Below the pieces are notes generated by a model. The model was given only the letters and a program-made list of their open reading frames with translations, was not told the DNA's origin and made no database searches. A DNA stretch of 64,000 bases from Jejuia sp047345485 (lineage in GTDB: Bacteria; Bacteroidota; Bacteroidia; Flavobacteriales; Flavobacteriaceae): contig NZ_JBLFEN010000006.1 of assembly GCF_047345485.1 (NCBI RefSeq), positions 186,001 through 250,000 on the forward strand. The letters are read 5' to 3'. Below, one piece after another: positions 17,310-26,872 of this stretch. The position numbers and the translations under genes were made by a program. Each line of letters starts with the position of its first letter. Within the stretch, counting starts at the first letter, position 1.

Positions 17310-19880
17310 ATGAAAAATGCCATTATCATTCTTTTTTTAGGGTTAATAACGCTTTATTCCAACGCGCAAAAAAGTATCGAAAACCCAGAGTATGGGTTCG
17401 CCTCATACCCAGGAGAACTCACAAAAATTGAAATGCTAGACACTACAACTGTGCTACATTTCAAACTAAAAAAGTTACCGTGGGGTTATTTTCATTTACA
17501 TAAAGAATCTTACATCCAAGATGCAAGCGGTGATAACAAACTATTTGTCACCAAAGTAACAGGTGCTAAATTTAAAAGAAATGATTTTCCATCATCAGGA
17601 GAAGCAATGTATCAATTATATTTTCCACCACTAAATAAAACTGTCAAGACTATTGATTTTGGTGTAGAAAAAGAACGTGGTTGGCTTATTTACGATATTA
17701 CACTACAAGAAGACGAAAACAGCTTATTATTACCAAAAGCACTTCGCGGTAATTGGCTTTTAGCAGATGGTAGCAACCGATGGGATTATGGCTTTAATTC
17801 AAAATATGCCATTGTAGATGGGATGGTTTGGAACTACAAATCTGTTGATGTTAAAGGTAAAAAATATACGATTATACTTGAAAATAGAGATCGTTTAAAA
17901 ACGATTTATGCAAAATTGGGTAAAGACGGAAAAGTTACTTTTGGTAGTTCTCCTAAATCTCTTAAAAGTTACAGCTTAACTAAAGTAGATAATCCAAATT
18001 TAAGATTATTAGAAGATACCACATTTGAAGATATCACTTTCGGTTTAGACTCCACAACCTACTCCGGAATGATTAAAGGATTTTCAAGTAAGATAAAACA
18101 AAAAACCTTTATGGTACATGTAAATAATACATTTACAGGCAACCAAGAATCTCATTTAGTAAAAATTAAGGATGATGGTACGTTTCAATCAAAATTTCCA
18201 TTAACACATCCGCAGACCGTATTTGTAAAAATGGGATCCAATGCTTTTTCAATTTTTTTAGAACCTAACAAAGAAACATTTCATTATGTAGATAGAAAGA
18301 CATCACTTTTTATGGGAGATAATGCTCAGGTAAATTCAGATCTTGATGCATTAAAAGAGATGAGAATAAGTATAGGTAGAGCAGATAGAAGGAAAATTGG
18401 GGAAACCTCGCCAGAAGACTATAAAAAAATAGTTGTGAATTTAAAAAATAAGACGCTTAAAGCACTTTCAGCATATCAAGAGAAACACTTTATAAGCCAA
18501 AAGGCCCTTCAAATAAAAAATATAGAGTTAGAATTAGGGTTTTATCAAGAGCTATTAGGTTACGATATGTATAGAGGCTCATTGAAGTATCAAAACAAAA
18601 AAGTTAAAAAAGAAACGGATAAAATGCCTTATCAAGAGTTCGAGGTAAAAGATGCGTATTACGATTTTCTGCCAAAAGATATAGTTGATAATGAATTATT
18701 AGTAGTGTCAAATAGCTATTACTTTTTTACCAATAGACTTATGTATGCTGATATATTCAAAGGGCAAGGGAATTCCAGATTAACTAAGGTTGAAATTGCC
18801 GATGGTTTGCAGAAAAATGGTGTGGAGCTAACCGCTGAAGAATTAAATATGGTGGAATTGAGTAAGCAAATAGAAACTCCCGAAATACTGGCTAAAGTGG
18901 CTAAGTTTGATAAAAAATATGGTGATGTAGAACGAGGATTTTATAAAAACTATAAAGAAGATTACTTTAAAGAAGTTCAAAAGGCTTTAAAAGAAGGAAA
19001 AACACCTAAACACAACCATTTTATTCTAAGTGTTGCAGACTATTTTAAAGCGAAAAATATTGAAATAACCGACGAAGAGACTAAAATGGTAGAAGCTCTA
19101 CGAGTACTTAAAACTCCATTAGAAATTGAAGAGGAACGCATGTTTAATGAGCAGTTTACTGGTGTGTTTAGTGCCTTTTATAATAAATACAATGATAATG
19201 CGTCAGAGATTTTCAGAGCGCGATCAATAACAGCGCGAAATAAAAAGATTAAAGATTTTTTTGGCAAACAGAACTCTTTTTTACAAAATGTTATTAAAAT
19301 GCAATCACTTAGCAAAAGATTTGAAGATTTTAATGTGTATAGTAATGCTGAGTTAACTAGGTTGACTAAAGACATAGATGTACCATTTTTAAAAAACTAC
19401 CTAATAGCATTAAATGAGCAAACAAAGAAAAACATAGAAATAAATAAAACTAAAGGTGGATACACCGTTCATAACGTTCATAAAAATGAAGGCGATGAAT
19501 TGTTTGATGCAATGTTAGAAAAGTTTAAAGGTAAAGTGGTGTATGTTGATTTTTGGGCAACATGGTGCGGTCCTTGTAAATCTGGAATTAAAAGAATGAA
19601 GCCATTAAAAGAAGAAATGGCAAATGAGGATGTGGTGTTTTTGTATGTTACCAACCAAACATCACCAGAAAAAACCTGGAATAACGCTATTGCAAATATT
19701 AATGGCGAACATTATAGGGTTTCAGACGATGAGTGGAATTATTTGGCAAAAAAATTCAATATCTCGGGCATTCCTCATTACACTTTGGTAGACAGAGCCG
19801 GCAACGTAATTAAACCCAAACTTAGGCAAATGCCTAATGCTAGTTTAAAAAAGATATTACTAAGCGAAATCAATAAATAA
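17310..19880 (+). CDS. Large secreted protein with C-terminal TlpA-like thioredoxin domain
   Basis: An 856-residue protein with a signal peptide ending at SNAQ (residue 20). Residues about 20-235 resemble a beta-rich domain and 245-320 a second beta sandwich. A long helical region (330-700) contains two related segments (starting near 506 GVELTAEELNMVE and 585 IEITDEETKMVEA). The last ~130 residues are a thioredoxin fold with WATWCGPCK (C753, C756) and the cis-proline segment GIPHY. TlpA/ResA-like domains reduce or exchange disulfides in the periplasm. Bacteroidota carry many such multi-domain thioredoxins; substrates are unknown. It appears to be transcribed alone. Confidence 0.8.
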   Translation: MKNAIIILFLGLITLYSNAQKSIENPEYGFASYPGELTKIEMLDTTTVLHFKLKKLPWGYFHLHKESYIQDASGDNKLFVTKVTGAKFKRNDFPSSGEAMYQLYFPPLNKTVKTIDFGVEKERGWLIYDITLQEDENSLLLPKALRGNWLLADGSNRWDYGFNSKYAIVDGMVWNYKSVDVKGKKYTIILENRDRLKTIYAKLGKDGKVTFGSSPKSLKSYSLTKVDNPNLRLLEDTTFEDITFGLDSTTYSGMIKGFSSKIKQKTFMVHVNNTFTGNQESHLVKIKDDGTFQSKFPLTHPQTVFVKMGSNAFSIFLEPNKETFHYVDRKTSLFMGDNAQVNSDLDALKEMRISIGRADRRKIGETSPEDYKKIVVNLKNKTLKALSAYQEKHFISQKALQIKNIELELGFYQELLGYDMYRGSLKYQNKKVKKETDKMPYQEFEVKDAYYDFLPKDIVDNELLVVSNSYYFFTNRLMYADIFKGQGNSRLTKVEIADGLQKNGVELTAEELNMVELSKQIETPEILAKVAKFDKKYGDVERGFYKNYKEDYFKEVQKALKEGKTPKHNHFILSVADYFKAKNIEITDEETKMVEALRVLKTPLEIEEERMFNEQFTGVFSAFYNKYNDNASEIFRARSITARNKKIKDFFGKQNSFLQNVIKMQSLSKRFEDFNVYSNAELTRLTKDIDVPFLKNYLIALNEQTKKNIEINKTKGGYTVHNVHKNEGDELFDAMLEKFKGKVVYVDFWATWCGPCKSGIKRMKPLKEEMANEDVVFLYVTNQTSPEKTWNNAIANINGEHYRVSDDEWNYLAKKFNISGIPHYTLVDRAGNVIKPKLRQMPNASLKKILLSEINK

Positions 19881-19901
19881 GGTTTAAATACGCACAGATA
19901 A

Positions 19902-20384
19902 TTATTCCTGCCAAAGTATAATTAAAGCGTCTATAGCTTCAATAGTGCCTTGAAAAAAATCGCCTTTTTTAAAATGAGGCACCATTGTGTTATCGATAAC
20001 GTTTTTGCAATCATAATCTGAGATTAGTTGTTCAGTACCATAACCTGTGGCAATAGCAATATCTCTATCATATTTTGAAATTAGTATGAGTAAGCCATTA
20101 TCTTTTTCCTTTTTGCCAACGCCTAAAGTGTTTGCTAATGTTGTAGCATGAGAATGAACTGCTGTATTTTTGGGAAGCGAGTCTATAGTATAAACGCAAA
20201 TTTCGTTAGTAGAAATAGTTTCATAAGTTATAATTTTTTGTGATAAAGAATCCTTCTGGCTTTTAGAGAATAAGCCAGCATAATCTAGTACAACAGGTTG
20301 ATATTTTACAACAGGAGTATTAGTTCTCGTTTTACACGACAGTAAAACTAAAATAGAAATTATTATAAGGTTTATTTTTTTCAT
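19902..20384 (-). CDS. TPM domain lipoprotein
   Basis: A 160-residue protein starting at the ATG at 20384 (MKKINLIIISILVLLSC, lipobox cysteine about residue 17); the longer open frame upstream is the antisense shadow of glycine codons in the previous gene. The TPM-domain core shows LDYAGLFSKSQKDSLSQKI and the conserved KDNGLLILISKYDRDIAIATGYGTE stretch. TPM domains are widespread in membrane-associated proteins; some act as acid phosphatases, while in most bacteria the role is unclear. It is the last gene of the LemA-TPM-TPM-TPM cluster, 2 bases after the preceding stop. Confidence 0.85.
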   Translation of the reverse strand: MKKINLIIISILVLLSCKTRTNTPVVKYQPVVLDYAGLFSKSQKDSLSQKIITYETISTNEICVYTIDSLPKNTAVHSHATTLANTLGVGKKEKDNGLLILISKYDRDIAIATGYGTEQLISDYDCKNVIDNTMVPHFKKGDFFQGTIEAIDALIILWQE

Positions 20385-20386
20385 AA

Positions 20387-21247
20387 TTACCAACCTCCAG
20401 AAGCACCACCGCCACCAAAGCCACCACCACCGAAGCCGCCGCCAAAGCCGCCACCGCCACCTGAAGACCAACCGCCGCCAGAGCTACCGCCCCAACCACT
20501 AGAGCCTCTGCGGAAACTACCGCGCCCCATGTTGCTTAAAATAATGGCTTCTAGTAAGTCTCTTCCATCAACGCCACCTGTGCGACCACCACTATTTCCG
20601 CCACCGCGTCTATTTTTAGATACAGAGATTAATATGATGATGAAAATAAAGAACAACATAAAAATTAATCCGATAGGAAATCCACCACCAAATGATTGTC
20701 TTGTGCCTTTATACTCACCATTCATAACTTCAAAAACAGCATCAACCCCTCTGTTTAGTCCGCCATAATAATTATTCTGTTTAAAGTAAGGGATAATGTC
20801 TCTTTCTATAATACGTTTAGACATAGCATCGGTTAATAAATGCTCCATACCATATCCTGTATTTATAGCAATCCTTCGGTCGTCTCTTGCCAATAAAATA
20901 AGAACACCATTATCCTCTTTTGCTTGTCCGATACCCCACTTTTGTCCCCATTGGGCACCTAGGTAGTTTATGTTTTCACCTTCGGTTGAAGCTATAATAG
21001 CGACTACAATTTGAGTTGAAGTGGTATCCGAATATTTAATTAATTTTTGTTCTAGCTGATTTTTTTCAGAAGGAGACAATAGTTTGTAATAATCATAAAC
21101 CGCATCTGGATTTGCTTTTGAAGGCTTTTCAGGAATATTATACTGAGCAAAAGCACTACTTAAAGAAAAAAATATAAGTAGTAAAGCAAAAAGATTTTTA
21201 TTGTTTATCTTAAACTGCGACTGCGAACTGAATACTAAATACTCCAT
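20387..21247 (-). CDS. TPM domain protein, YgcG family, with glycine-rich C-terminus
   Basis: A 286-residue protein with a signal peptide (LLLIFFSLSSAFAQ), a TPM domain (residues about 40-170, with KEDNGVLILLARDDRRIAINTGYGMEH), one transmembrane helix (IGLIFMLFFIFIIILISV) and a Gly/Ser/Trp-rich tail (SSGGGWSSGGGGGFGGGFGGG region). This is the YgcG/MOLO1-like layout: an extracytoplasmic TPM domain tethered by a helix, with a disordered tail. In Bacteroidota it is usually encoded beside lemA, as here. The Gly-rich tail produces spurious long frames on the other strand. Confidence 0.88.
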   Translation of the reverse strand: MEYLVFSSQSQFKINNKNLFALLLIFFSLSSAFAQYNIPEKPSKANPDAVYDYYKLLSPSEKNQLEQKLIKYSDTTSTQIVVAIIASTEGENINYLGAQWGQKWGIGQAKEDNGVLILLARDDRRIAINTGYGMEHLLTDAMSKRIIERDIIPYFKQNNYYGGLNRGVDAVFEVMNGEYKGTRQSFGGGFPIGLIFMLFFIFIIILISVSKNRRGGGNSGGRTGGVDGRDLLEAIILSNMGRGSFRRGSSGWGGSSGGGWSSGGGGGFGGGFGGGGFGGGGASGGW

Positions 21248-21255
21248 ACTAAAAC

Positions 21256-21693
21256 CTATCCTTTAGAAATTTCGTTAGTCAACTCATTGGTGTCATCACT
21301 TTCATAAGGGAAGTACTTTTTTAATTGTTCTCCAGATTTTAAAATGCCTTCAATTAAGCCTTGCTTAAAGTGTTCTTTTTTAAAATGAGATTGTATTGCA
21401 TCCTTTGTGCTATCCCAAAAATCGGTTTCTACAAGCGCATTAATACCTTTGTCACCATAAATTACAAAAGTTTTGTCATCAACAGCAACATAAATTAAAA
21501 CAGCATTTTGAAGTTTGGTGTTATCCATTTTTAATATATGAAATAACTCCAAAGCACGATGAGTAGCATCGCCTTGTGATGTTTTTTCTATATGCACACG
21601 AATTTCGCCAGAAGTATTTAATTCTGCTACGCGTATGGCTTCAACAATTTCTTGTTCTTCTTCAACAGAAAGAAAATCTTCAATTTTAGACAT
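21256..21693 (-). CDS. TPM domain protein without membrane anchor
   Basis: A 145-residue protein with no signal peptide or hydrophobic segment, so probably cytoplasmic. The TPM-type core includes TSGEIRVHIEKTSQGDATHRALELF and AVLIYVAVDDKTFVIYGDKGINALV. It lies between lemA (30 bases upstream) and the YgcG-like gene (9 bases downstream), which implies one transcript. The second of four LemA/TPM genes in a row. Confidence 0.85.
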   Translation of the reverse strand: MSKIEDFLSVEEEQEIVEAIRVAELNTSGEIRVHIEKTSQGDATHRALELFHILKMDNTKLQNAVLIYVAVDDKTFVIYGDKGINALVETDFWDSTKDAIQSHFKKEHFKQGLIEGILKSGEQLKKYFPYESDDTNELTNEISKG

Positions 21694-21723
21694 ATTAGGA
21701 TAATCACAAATTAAATCTAAAAA

Positions 21724-22311
21724 TTATTTGAAATCAAAATCAACATCAGGCGCTTTATCTGCACCAGCATCAGATTCAAAATATGCTTTTTTATCAAAGC
21801 CCATAAACCCTGCAAATAAATTATTTGGAAAAGACCTAATAGTTGCATTGTAAGGCTTTACAGTTTCATTAAACCTGTCTCTCACAACATTTATTCTGTT
21901 TTCAGTACCCTCTAATTGAGATTGTAATTCAAGGAAATTTTTATTCGCTTTTAGGTCAGGGTAGCGCTCTACAGTTACTAAAAGACTTTTTAATGCACCA
22001 GATAAGCCGCTCTGTACTTCGCTAAATTTCGCTATTTGTTCTTGTGTTAAATTAGAAGGATCAATATTCATTGATGTTGCTTTTGCTCTTGCTTCTATAA
22101 CGTCTTTAAGCGTTCCTCTTTCAAAGTCTGCAGCACCTTGCACGGTTTTAACTAGGTTGCCAATTAAATCAGATCGTCTCTGGTATGAACTTTCTACCTT
22201 TCCCCATGCTTCATTTACGTTTTCATCAAGACCTATCAAAGAATTGTAGGTTTTAACCCCAAAAATCCCGAGGATTAAAATAATCACAACGGGTAAAATC
22301 CATTTTTTCAT
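21724..22311 (-). CDS. lemA: LemA family protein
   Basis: A 195-residue protein: N-terminal transmembrane anchor (WILPVVIILILGIFGV) followed by a long helical domain with the family signature YNSLIGLDENVNEAWGKVESSYQRRSDLIGNLVKTVQG, and a conserved segment PYNATIRSFPNNLFAGFMGF. LemA proteins form membrane-bound helical bundles of unknown role and usually accompany TPM proteins. A -7 element TACTTTTG stands 41 bases before the start. Confidence 0.93.
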   Translation of the reverse strand: MKKWILPVVIILILGIFGVKTYNSLIGLDENVNEAWGKVESSYQRRSDLIGNLVKTVQGAADFERGTLKDVIEARAKATSMNIDPSNLTQEQIAKFSEVQSGLSGALKSLLVTVERYPDLKANKNFLELQSQLEGTENRINVVRDRFNETVKPYNATIRSFPNNLFAGFMGFDKKAYFESDAGADKAPDVDFDFK

Positions 22312-22351
22312 AATAAAAAAAATTTAATAAATGTTAGTTAATAGTTAGACT

Positions 22352-22359
22352 CAAAAGTA
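22352..22359 (-). promoter_or_regulatory. -7 promoter element TACTTTTG of the lemA-TPM operon
   Basis: On the minus strand TACTTTTG matches TAnnTTTG exactly, 41 bases upstream of the lemA ATG. The -33 half is not convincing. Confidence 0.5.
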
Positions 22360-22446
22360 TTTAAAAAGTTACTTTAAGTTGGTATAAAAGTAAATAATAA
22401 ACTAATATATTTGAAGTTTTGGCCTTTAGAATAATTAAAAGTAAGT

Positions 22447-22776
22447 TTAAAGATGTTCTTTAATCTGGATAAGTTGATTCTTAATATTTTCTAACTTACT
22501 AACAATTTCAAAATTACTAAGTGCTTGTTTTTTTTCTTCTTTTAAGTGCGTTTTAGCGCCTTCTAAAGTAAAACCTCTTTCTTTTACGAGATGGTAAATA
22601 AATTTAAGATTTTTTATATCTTCTGGTGTAAACTTTCTATTGCCTTTAGCGTTTTTTTTAGGTTTTAGAATGTCAAACTCCTTTTCCCAAAATCTAATTA
22701 ACGATGTGTTTACGCCAAAAGCCTTGGCGACTTCGCCAATACCATAATATCGTTTTTCAGGTAAATCTATGTGCAT
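22447..22776 (-). CDS. MerR family transcriptional regulator
   Basis: A 109-residue protein with a MerR-type winged helix at the N-terminus (YYGIGEVAKAFGVNTSLIRFWEKEFDILKPKKNAKGNRKFTPEDIKNLKFIYHLV). A short helical tail follows instead of the usual long effector domain, so dimerisation and sensing are reduced. The ATG overlaps the stop of the M23 gene by one base (TAATG), giving tight coupling with it. This M23-MerR pairing next to alaS is common in flavobacteria, from memory. Targets are unknown. Confidence 0.9.
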   Translation of the reverse strand: MHIDLPEKRYYGIGEVAKAFGVNTSLIRFWEKEFDILKPKKNAKGNRKFTPEDIKNLKFIYHLVKERGFTLEGAKTHLKEEKKQALSNFEIVSKLENIKNQLIQIKEHL

Positions 22777-23747
22777 TAGTCTAAAGATTGATTTTCTAAC
22801 GAGGCGTGTTCTAATAACTTATTAAATTCCTCTGGTGTTAAACTTCCATAATAAAAGTTTATGGGGTTTATGTTATTGCCATCCTTACGTATTTCATAAT
22901 GTAAATGAGGCGCTTCAGAACGACCAGTACTTCCAACAAAGCCTATTAAATCTCCTCGTTTTACTTTCTGGTTTTTTCGCACATTGTATTTGTATAAATG
23001 TGCGTATAAGCTAACGTAACCAAAACCATGGTCTATACGTATGTGCTTGCCATAACCGCTAGATCCAGAATCTGCTCTTATTACTTTTCCGTCGCCACTA
23101 GCATAAATTGGAGTGCCTCTTGGTGCAGTAAAATCCATCCCTTTATGCATTTTTCTTGCTTTTGTAAAAGGATCCGTACGCATACCATAGCCAGAAGCCA
23201 TTCGTGTTAAATCTTTATTACTTACAGGTTGTATTGCGGGAATTGCGGCTAATAATTTTTCTTTTTCTTCGGCTAAAATTGCTATTTCATCAAGCGATTT
23301 AGATTGTACTACAATTTGTTTTTGTAAAACATCCAAACGTTGACTTGTTTCAGCGATTAGTGAAGAATTATCATAGCCCTCTAAATTCTTATAGCGGTTT
23401 ATCCCTCCAAAACCAGCACGTCTTTGTTCTTCTGGTATAGGGTTGGCCTCAAAATAAACTCGATAAATATTATTGTCTCTATCTTCAATATTTGCTAAAA
23501 CAGTTTCAGCTTCACTCATTTTTTTATTTAATAAATCAAACTGTAATTGCATGTTGGTAAGCTCTCGTTTAAGCGCTTTTTCCTTTGGAGATTCAAAATA
23601 ATGACCAGCAATAAATACAAATAAAAAAGCGAAAAGCGCAGAGGCTAAGAGAAAAACCATAATAAACTTGAATGTTTTTCGCTTTTTACGCTCAATTTTC
23701 CGATAGGAAAGCGATTCTGAATCGTAATAATATTTTACCTTACTCAT
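22776..23747 (-). CDS. M23 family metallopeptidase (membrane-anchored, LytM-like)
   Basis: A 323-residue protein: short cytoplasmic N-terminus, one transmembrane helix (FIMVFLLASALFAFLFVFIAG), a coiled-coil region (about 80-170) and a C-terminal LytM/M23 domain. Zinc ligands are H201 and D205 (HKGMD) and the HLH motif H281/H283. Such enzymes cleave peptidoglycan cross-bridges, or regulate amidases when degenerate. All zinc ligands are present, so activity is likely. Divergent from alaS. Confidence 0.92.
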   Translation of the reverse strand: MSKVKYYYDSESLSYRKIERKKRKTFKFIMVFLLASALFAFLFVFIAGHYFESPKEKALKRELTNMQLQFDLLNKKMSEAETVLANIEDRDNNIYRVYFEANPIPEEQRRAGFGGINRYKNLEGYDNSSLIAETSQRLDVLQKQIVVQSKSLDEIAILAEEKEKLLAAIPAIQPVSNKDLTRMASGYGMRTDPFTKARKMHKGMDFTAPRGTPIYASGDGKVIRADSGSSGYGKHIRIDHGFGYVSLYAHLYKYNVRKNQKVKRGDLIGFVGSTGRSEAPHLHYEIRKDGNNINPINFYYGSLTPEEFNKLLEHASLENQSLD

Positions 23748-23968
23748 TACTTAAATTATGCTATTTTTGCAGCTCATTAAAGACAATAACAACACGTTAA
23801 ATTTAATAGCTAAACGACTAAACCTACTAAAAATTATTAATGATATTAATTAGTAATTATTAAAAATAGGTGCTCAAAACACAAAAAAATAAAATTTGTG
23901 CTAGTGAGTAAAGATAGAAATTGTTTTATAAAAACTATAATTTAACGAAGAATAGCATATTTACAGCC

Positions 23969-26581
23969 ATGAAATCTCAAGACGTAAGATCTAAATTTTT
24001 AAGTTTTTTTGAAAGTAAACAACATAGCATAGTCTCATCTGCACCTATGGTTTTAAAAGATGATCCCACCCTTATGTTTGTTAACTCTGGGATGGCACCT
24101 TTTAAAGAATACTTTTTAGGAAATGCCCAACCAAAAAATAATAGAATTACTGATACACAAAAGTGTTTGCGTGTTTCTGGTAAGCATAACGATTTAGAAG
24201 AAGTGGGGTATGATACTTACCATCATACACTTTTTGAAATGTTAGGTAATTGGAGTTTTGGTGATTATTTTAAAAAAGAGGCCATTGCCTGGGCTTGGGA
24301 ATTACTTACCGAAGTTTATGGTATAGACAAAGATATACTTTATGTTACTGTTTTTGAAGGTGATGAAGAAGATGGTACCAAAATGGATACAGAGGCCTAT
24401 GATTTTTGGAAAGTACATATAACCGAAGACCGCATTTTAAAAGGTGATAAAAAAGATAATTTTTGGGAAATGGGAGAGCAAGGACCTTGTGGCCCTTGTA
24501 GTGAAATTCATGTAGATATTCGCTCCGCAGAAGAAAAAGCCAAAATTGATGGAAAAACTTTGGTAAATATGGATCATCCGCAGGTTGTAGAAATTTGGAA
24601 TTTGGTATTTATGCAATACAACCGTAAAGCAAACGGAACTTTAGAGACATTGCCAAATAAACATATTGACACGGGTATGGGTTTTGAACGCCTATGTATG
24701 GTACTACAAGGTGTACAATCTAATTATGATACGGATGTGTTTACACCAATAATTAAAGAAATTGAAACCATAACAAATACCCAGTATAACAAAGAGGATA
24801 AAGCAGATGTTGCCATACGTGTAATTTCTGATCATGTGCGTGCCGTAGCATTTTCAATTGCCGATGGGCAGTTGCCTAGTAATACAGGCGCTGGTTATGT
24901 TATCAGGCGTATTTTAAGACGTGCTGTACGTTATGGTTTTACGTTTTTAGATAAAAAAGAACCTTTTATATATAGATTAGTAGATGTTTTAAGTAAACAA
25001 ATGGGAGCTGCATTTCCAGAATTGAAAGCGCAAAAACAACTTATTGAAAACGTAATTAAAGAAGAAGAGCAATCGTTTTTAAGAACTCTAGATCAAGGTT
25101 TGGTGCTTTTAAATCGTATTGTTAAAGACGCTAAGGGTGATACAGTTTCTGGTGAAAAAGCTTTTGAGCTTTATGATACTTATGGTTTTCCTATAGATTT
25201 AACAGCATTAATTCTTTCTGAAAAAGGATTAAAACTTGATGAACAAGGGTTTGAAAGCCAATTACAACAACAAAAAGCACGATCTAGAGCTGCCAGTGAA
25301 ATGTCTACCGACGATTGGACTATTTTAGTTGAAGACGCTAAAGAAGAATTTGTAGGCTATGATACTTTAGAAGCTAACGCTAAATTAACACGGTATAGAA
25401 AGGTATCTTCTAAAAAAGAAGGTGATATGTATCAGTTGGTATTTAACGTAACACCGTTTTATCCTGAAGGTGGTGGGCAAGTAGGCGATAAGGGATATTT
25501 AGAAGATACACATGGCGATGTGGTTTATATTTTAGATACGAAGAAAGAAAATAATGTAATTATACATTTTTCAAAGAATTTGCCAGTTCATTTAAATAAC
25601 ACTTTCAAGGCAGTTGTAGATACTAAACAGCGTTACAGAACAGAGTGTAACCATACAGCAACACATTTGTTACATCAAGCATTACGTGAAGTTTTAGGAA
25701 CACATGTTGAGCAGAAGGGTAGTGCTGTACATTCTAAATATTTACGTTTTGATTTTTCTCATTTTTCTAAATTGACTGTTGATGAATTACGCGATGTAGA
25801 ACAATTTGTAAACCGAAGAATAGAAGGAAAATTGCCTTTAATTGAAAAACGAAATGTGCCAAAAGAAGTAGCAATTGCTGATGGTGCTATGAGTTTGTTT
25901 GGTGAAAAGTATGGAGATACCGTACGATCTATCCGTTTTGGTAAATCTATAGAACTTTGTGGTGGTACACATGTAGATAATACGGCCGATATTTGGCATT
26001 TCAAAATAGTTTCAGAAGGTGCTGTTGCATCAGGAATTAGACGTATTGAAGCCATTACTAATGATGCTGTTAAAGATTTTTACCAAGAAAATAACAGCAT
26101 ATTTTTTCAAATGAAAGATCTTTTAAACAATACAAAAGAACCTGTAAAAGCACTTCAAAAATTACAAGAAGACAATGCAAACTTGCAAAAACAGATAGAT
26201 GATTTATTAAAGGATAAAGCCAAAAATATTAAAGGAGAACTTAAAAAGGAACTTCAAGATATTAATGGTGTACAATTTTTAGCTAAGAAATTAGATTTAG
26301 ACGCTGGTGGATTAAAAGATGTGGCTTTTGAATTAGGGAGCCAGTTTAATAATTTATTCCTATTATTAGCTACAGAACAAAACGGTAAGGCATTGTTATC
26401 GTGTTATATCTCAAAAGAATTAGTGGCTAGTAAGGATTTAAATGCAGGACAAGTGGTTCGTGAATTAGGAAAACACATCCAAGGTGGTGGTGGTGGACAA
26501 CCATTTTTTGCTACTGCTGGTGGTAAGAATCCTCAAGGAATTGATGAGGCACTTTCTCTTGCAAAAAATTATCTTGGTTAA
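23969..26581 (+). CDS. alaS: Alanine-tRNA ligase
   Basis: An 870-residue class II synthetase. The ATG at 23969 (MKSQDVRSKFLSFFE) is preferred over one 48 bases upstream because the family starts here. Order: catalytic core (residues 1-~260, with DPTLMFVNSGMAPFK), tRNA-recognition helices, editing domain with zinc-site HTATHLLHQAL and CGGTHV (about residues 570-670), and a C-terminal DHHA1-type domain with GGGGGQPFFATAGG. It charges tRNA-Ala. A TATTTTTG box (23762-23769) stands 200 bases upstream and may be a distant promoter. Confidence 0.98.
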   Translation: MKSQDVRSKFLSFFESKQHSIVSSAPMVLKDDPTLMFVNSGMAPFKEYFLGNAQPKNNRITDTQKCLRVSGKHNDLEEVGYDTYHHTLFEMLGNWSFGDYFKKEAIAWAWELLTEVYGIDKDILYVTVFEGDEEDGTKMDTEAYDFWKVHITEDRILKGDKKDNFWEMGEQGPCGPCSEIHVDIRSAEEKAKIDGKTLVNMDHPQVVEIWNLVFMQYNRKANGTLETLPNKHIDTGMGFERLCMVLQGVQSNYDTDVFTPIIKEIETITNTQYNKEDKADVAIRVISDHVRAVAFSIADGQLPSNTGAGYVIRRILRRAVRYGFTFLDKKEPFIYRLVDVLSKQMGAAFPELKAQKQLIENVIKEEEQSFLRTLDQGLVLLNRIVKDAKGDTVSGEKAFELYDTYGFPIDLTALILSEKGLKLDEQGFESQLQQQKARSRAASEMSTDDWTILVEDAKEEFVGYDTLEANAKLTRYRKVSSKKEGDMYQLVFNVTPFYPEGGGQVGDKGYLEDTHGDVVYILDTKKENNVIIHFSKNLPVHLNNTFKAVVDTKQRYRTECNHTATHLLHQALREVLGTHVEQKGSAVHSKYLRFDFSHFSKLTVDELRDVEQFVNRRIEGKLPLIEKRNVPKEVAIADGAMSLFGEKYGDTVRSIRFGKSIELCGGTHVDNTADIWHFKIVSEGAVASGIRRIEAITNDAVKDFYQENNSIFFQMKDLLNNTKEPVKALQKLQEDNANLQKQIDDLLKDKAKNIKGELKKELQDINGVQFLAKKLDLDAGGLKDVAFELGSQFNNLFLLLATEQNGKALLSCYISKELVASKDLNAGQVVRELGKHIQGGGGGQPFFATAGGKNPQGIDEALSLAKNYLG

Positions 26582-26586
26582 AAATC

Positions 26587-26613
26587 TCTCGCAAAGGCGC
26601 GAAGACGCAAAAA
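26587..26613 (-). repeat. 25-bp repeat, copy 1 (inverted)
   Basis: On the minus strand this reads TTTGCGTCTT, one variable base (C), then GCGCCTTTGCGAGA. It starts 6 bases after the alaS stop. Copies 2 and 3 are on the plus strand at 26833 and 27256; only the central base differs between the three. Confidence 0.9.
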
Positions 26614-26832
26614 GATAAGGTTATAATTGATTGCTCAGGAAGTGGAATGAGTATTTGGAATCCTTTATTTGTTGGTTTTCATTGATAAGAATTAGTTTTT
26701 TTAATTATTTAAGCTCGGGGATTGATGCGATGCTTTAAGAGACAAAATATATGTGTTAATCACGTGTAAAAGCGTAATTAAATATTTCTAATATTGATGA
26801 TTTAAGAATAGTTTTAAATACAAACACATCCC

Positions 26833-26857
26833 TTTGCGTCTTAGCGCCTTTGCGAGA
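26833..26857 (+). repeat. 25-bp repeat, copy 2
   Basis: TTTGCGTCTT, variable base A, GCGCCTTTGCGAGA. It ends 15 bases before the ATG of the GxxExxY pseudogene. Confidence 0.9.
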
Positions 26858-26872
26858 AAAGAAAAAGTGTAT

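Noticed and set aside
20387..20768. Long reading frames rich in W/R or P/S opposite the glycine-rich tail
   Set aside because: They are shadows of repeated glycine codons in the YgcG-like gene; true starts are at 20384 and 21247.
23921..23968. Upstream ATG for alaS
   Set aside because: The 16 extra residues are not AlaRS-like, and MKSQDVRSKFLSFFE is the family start.
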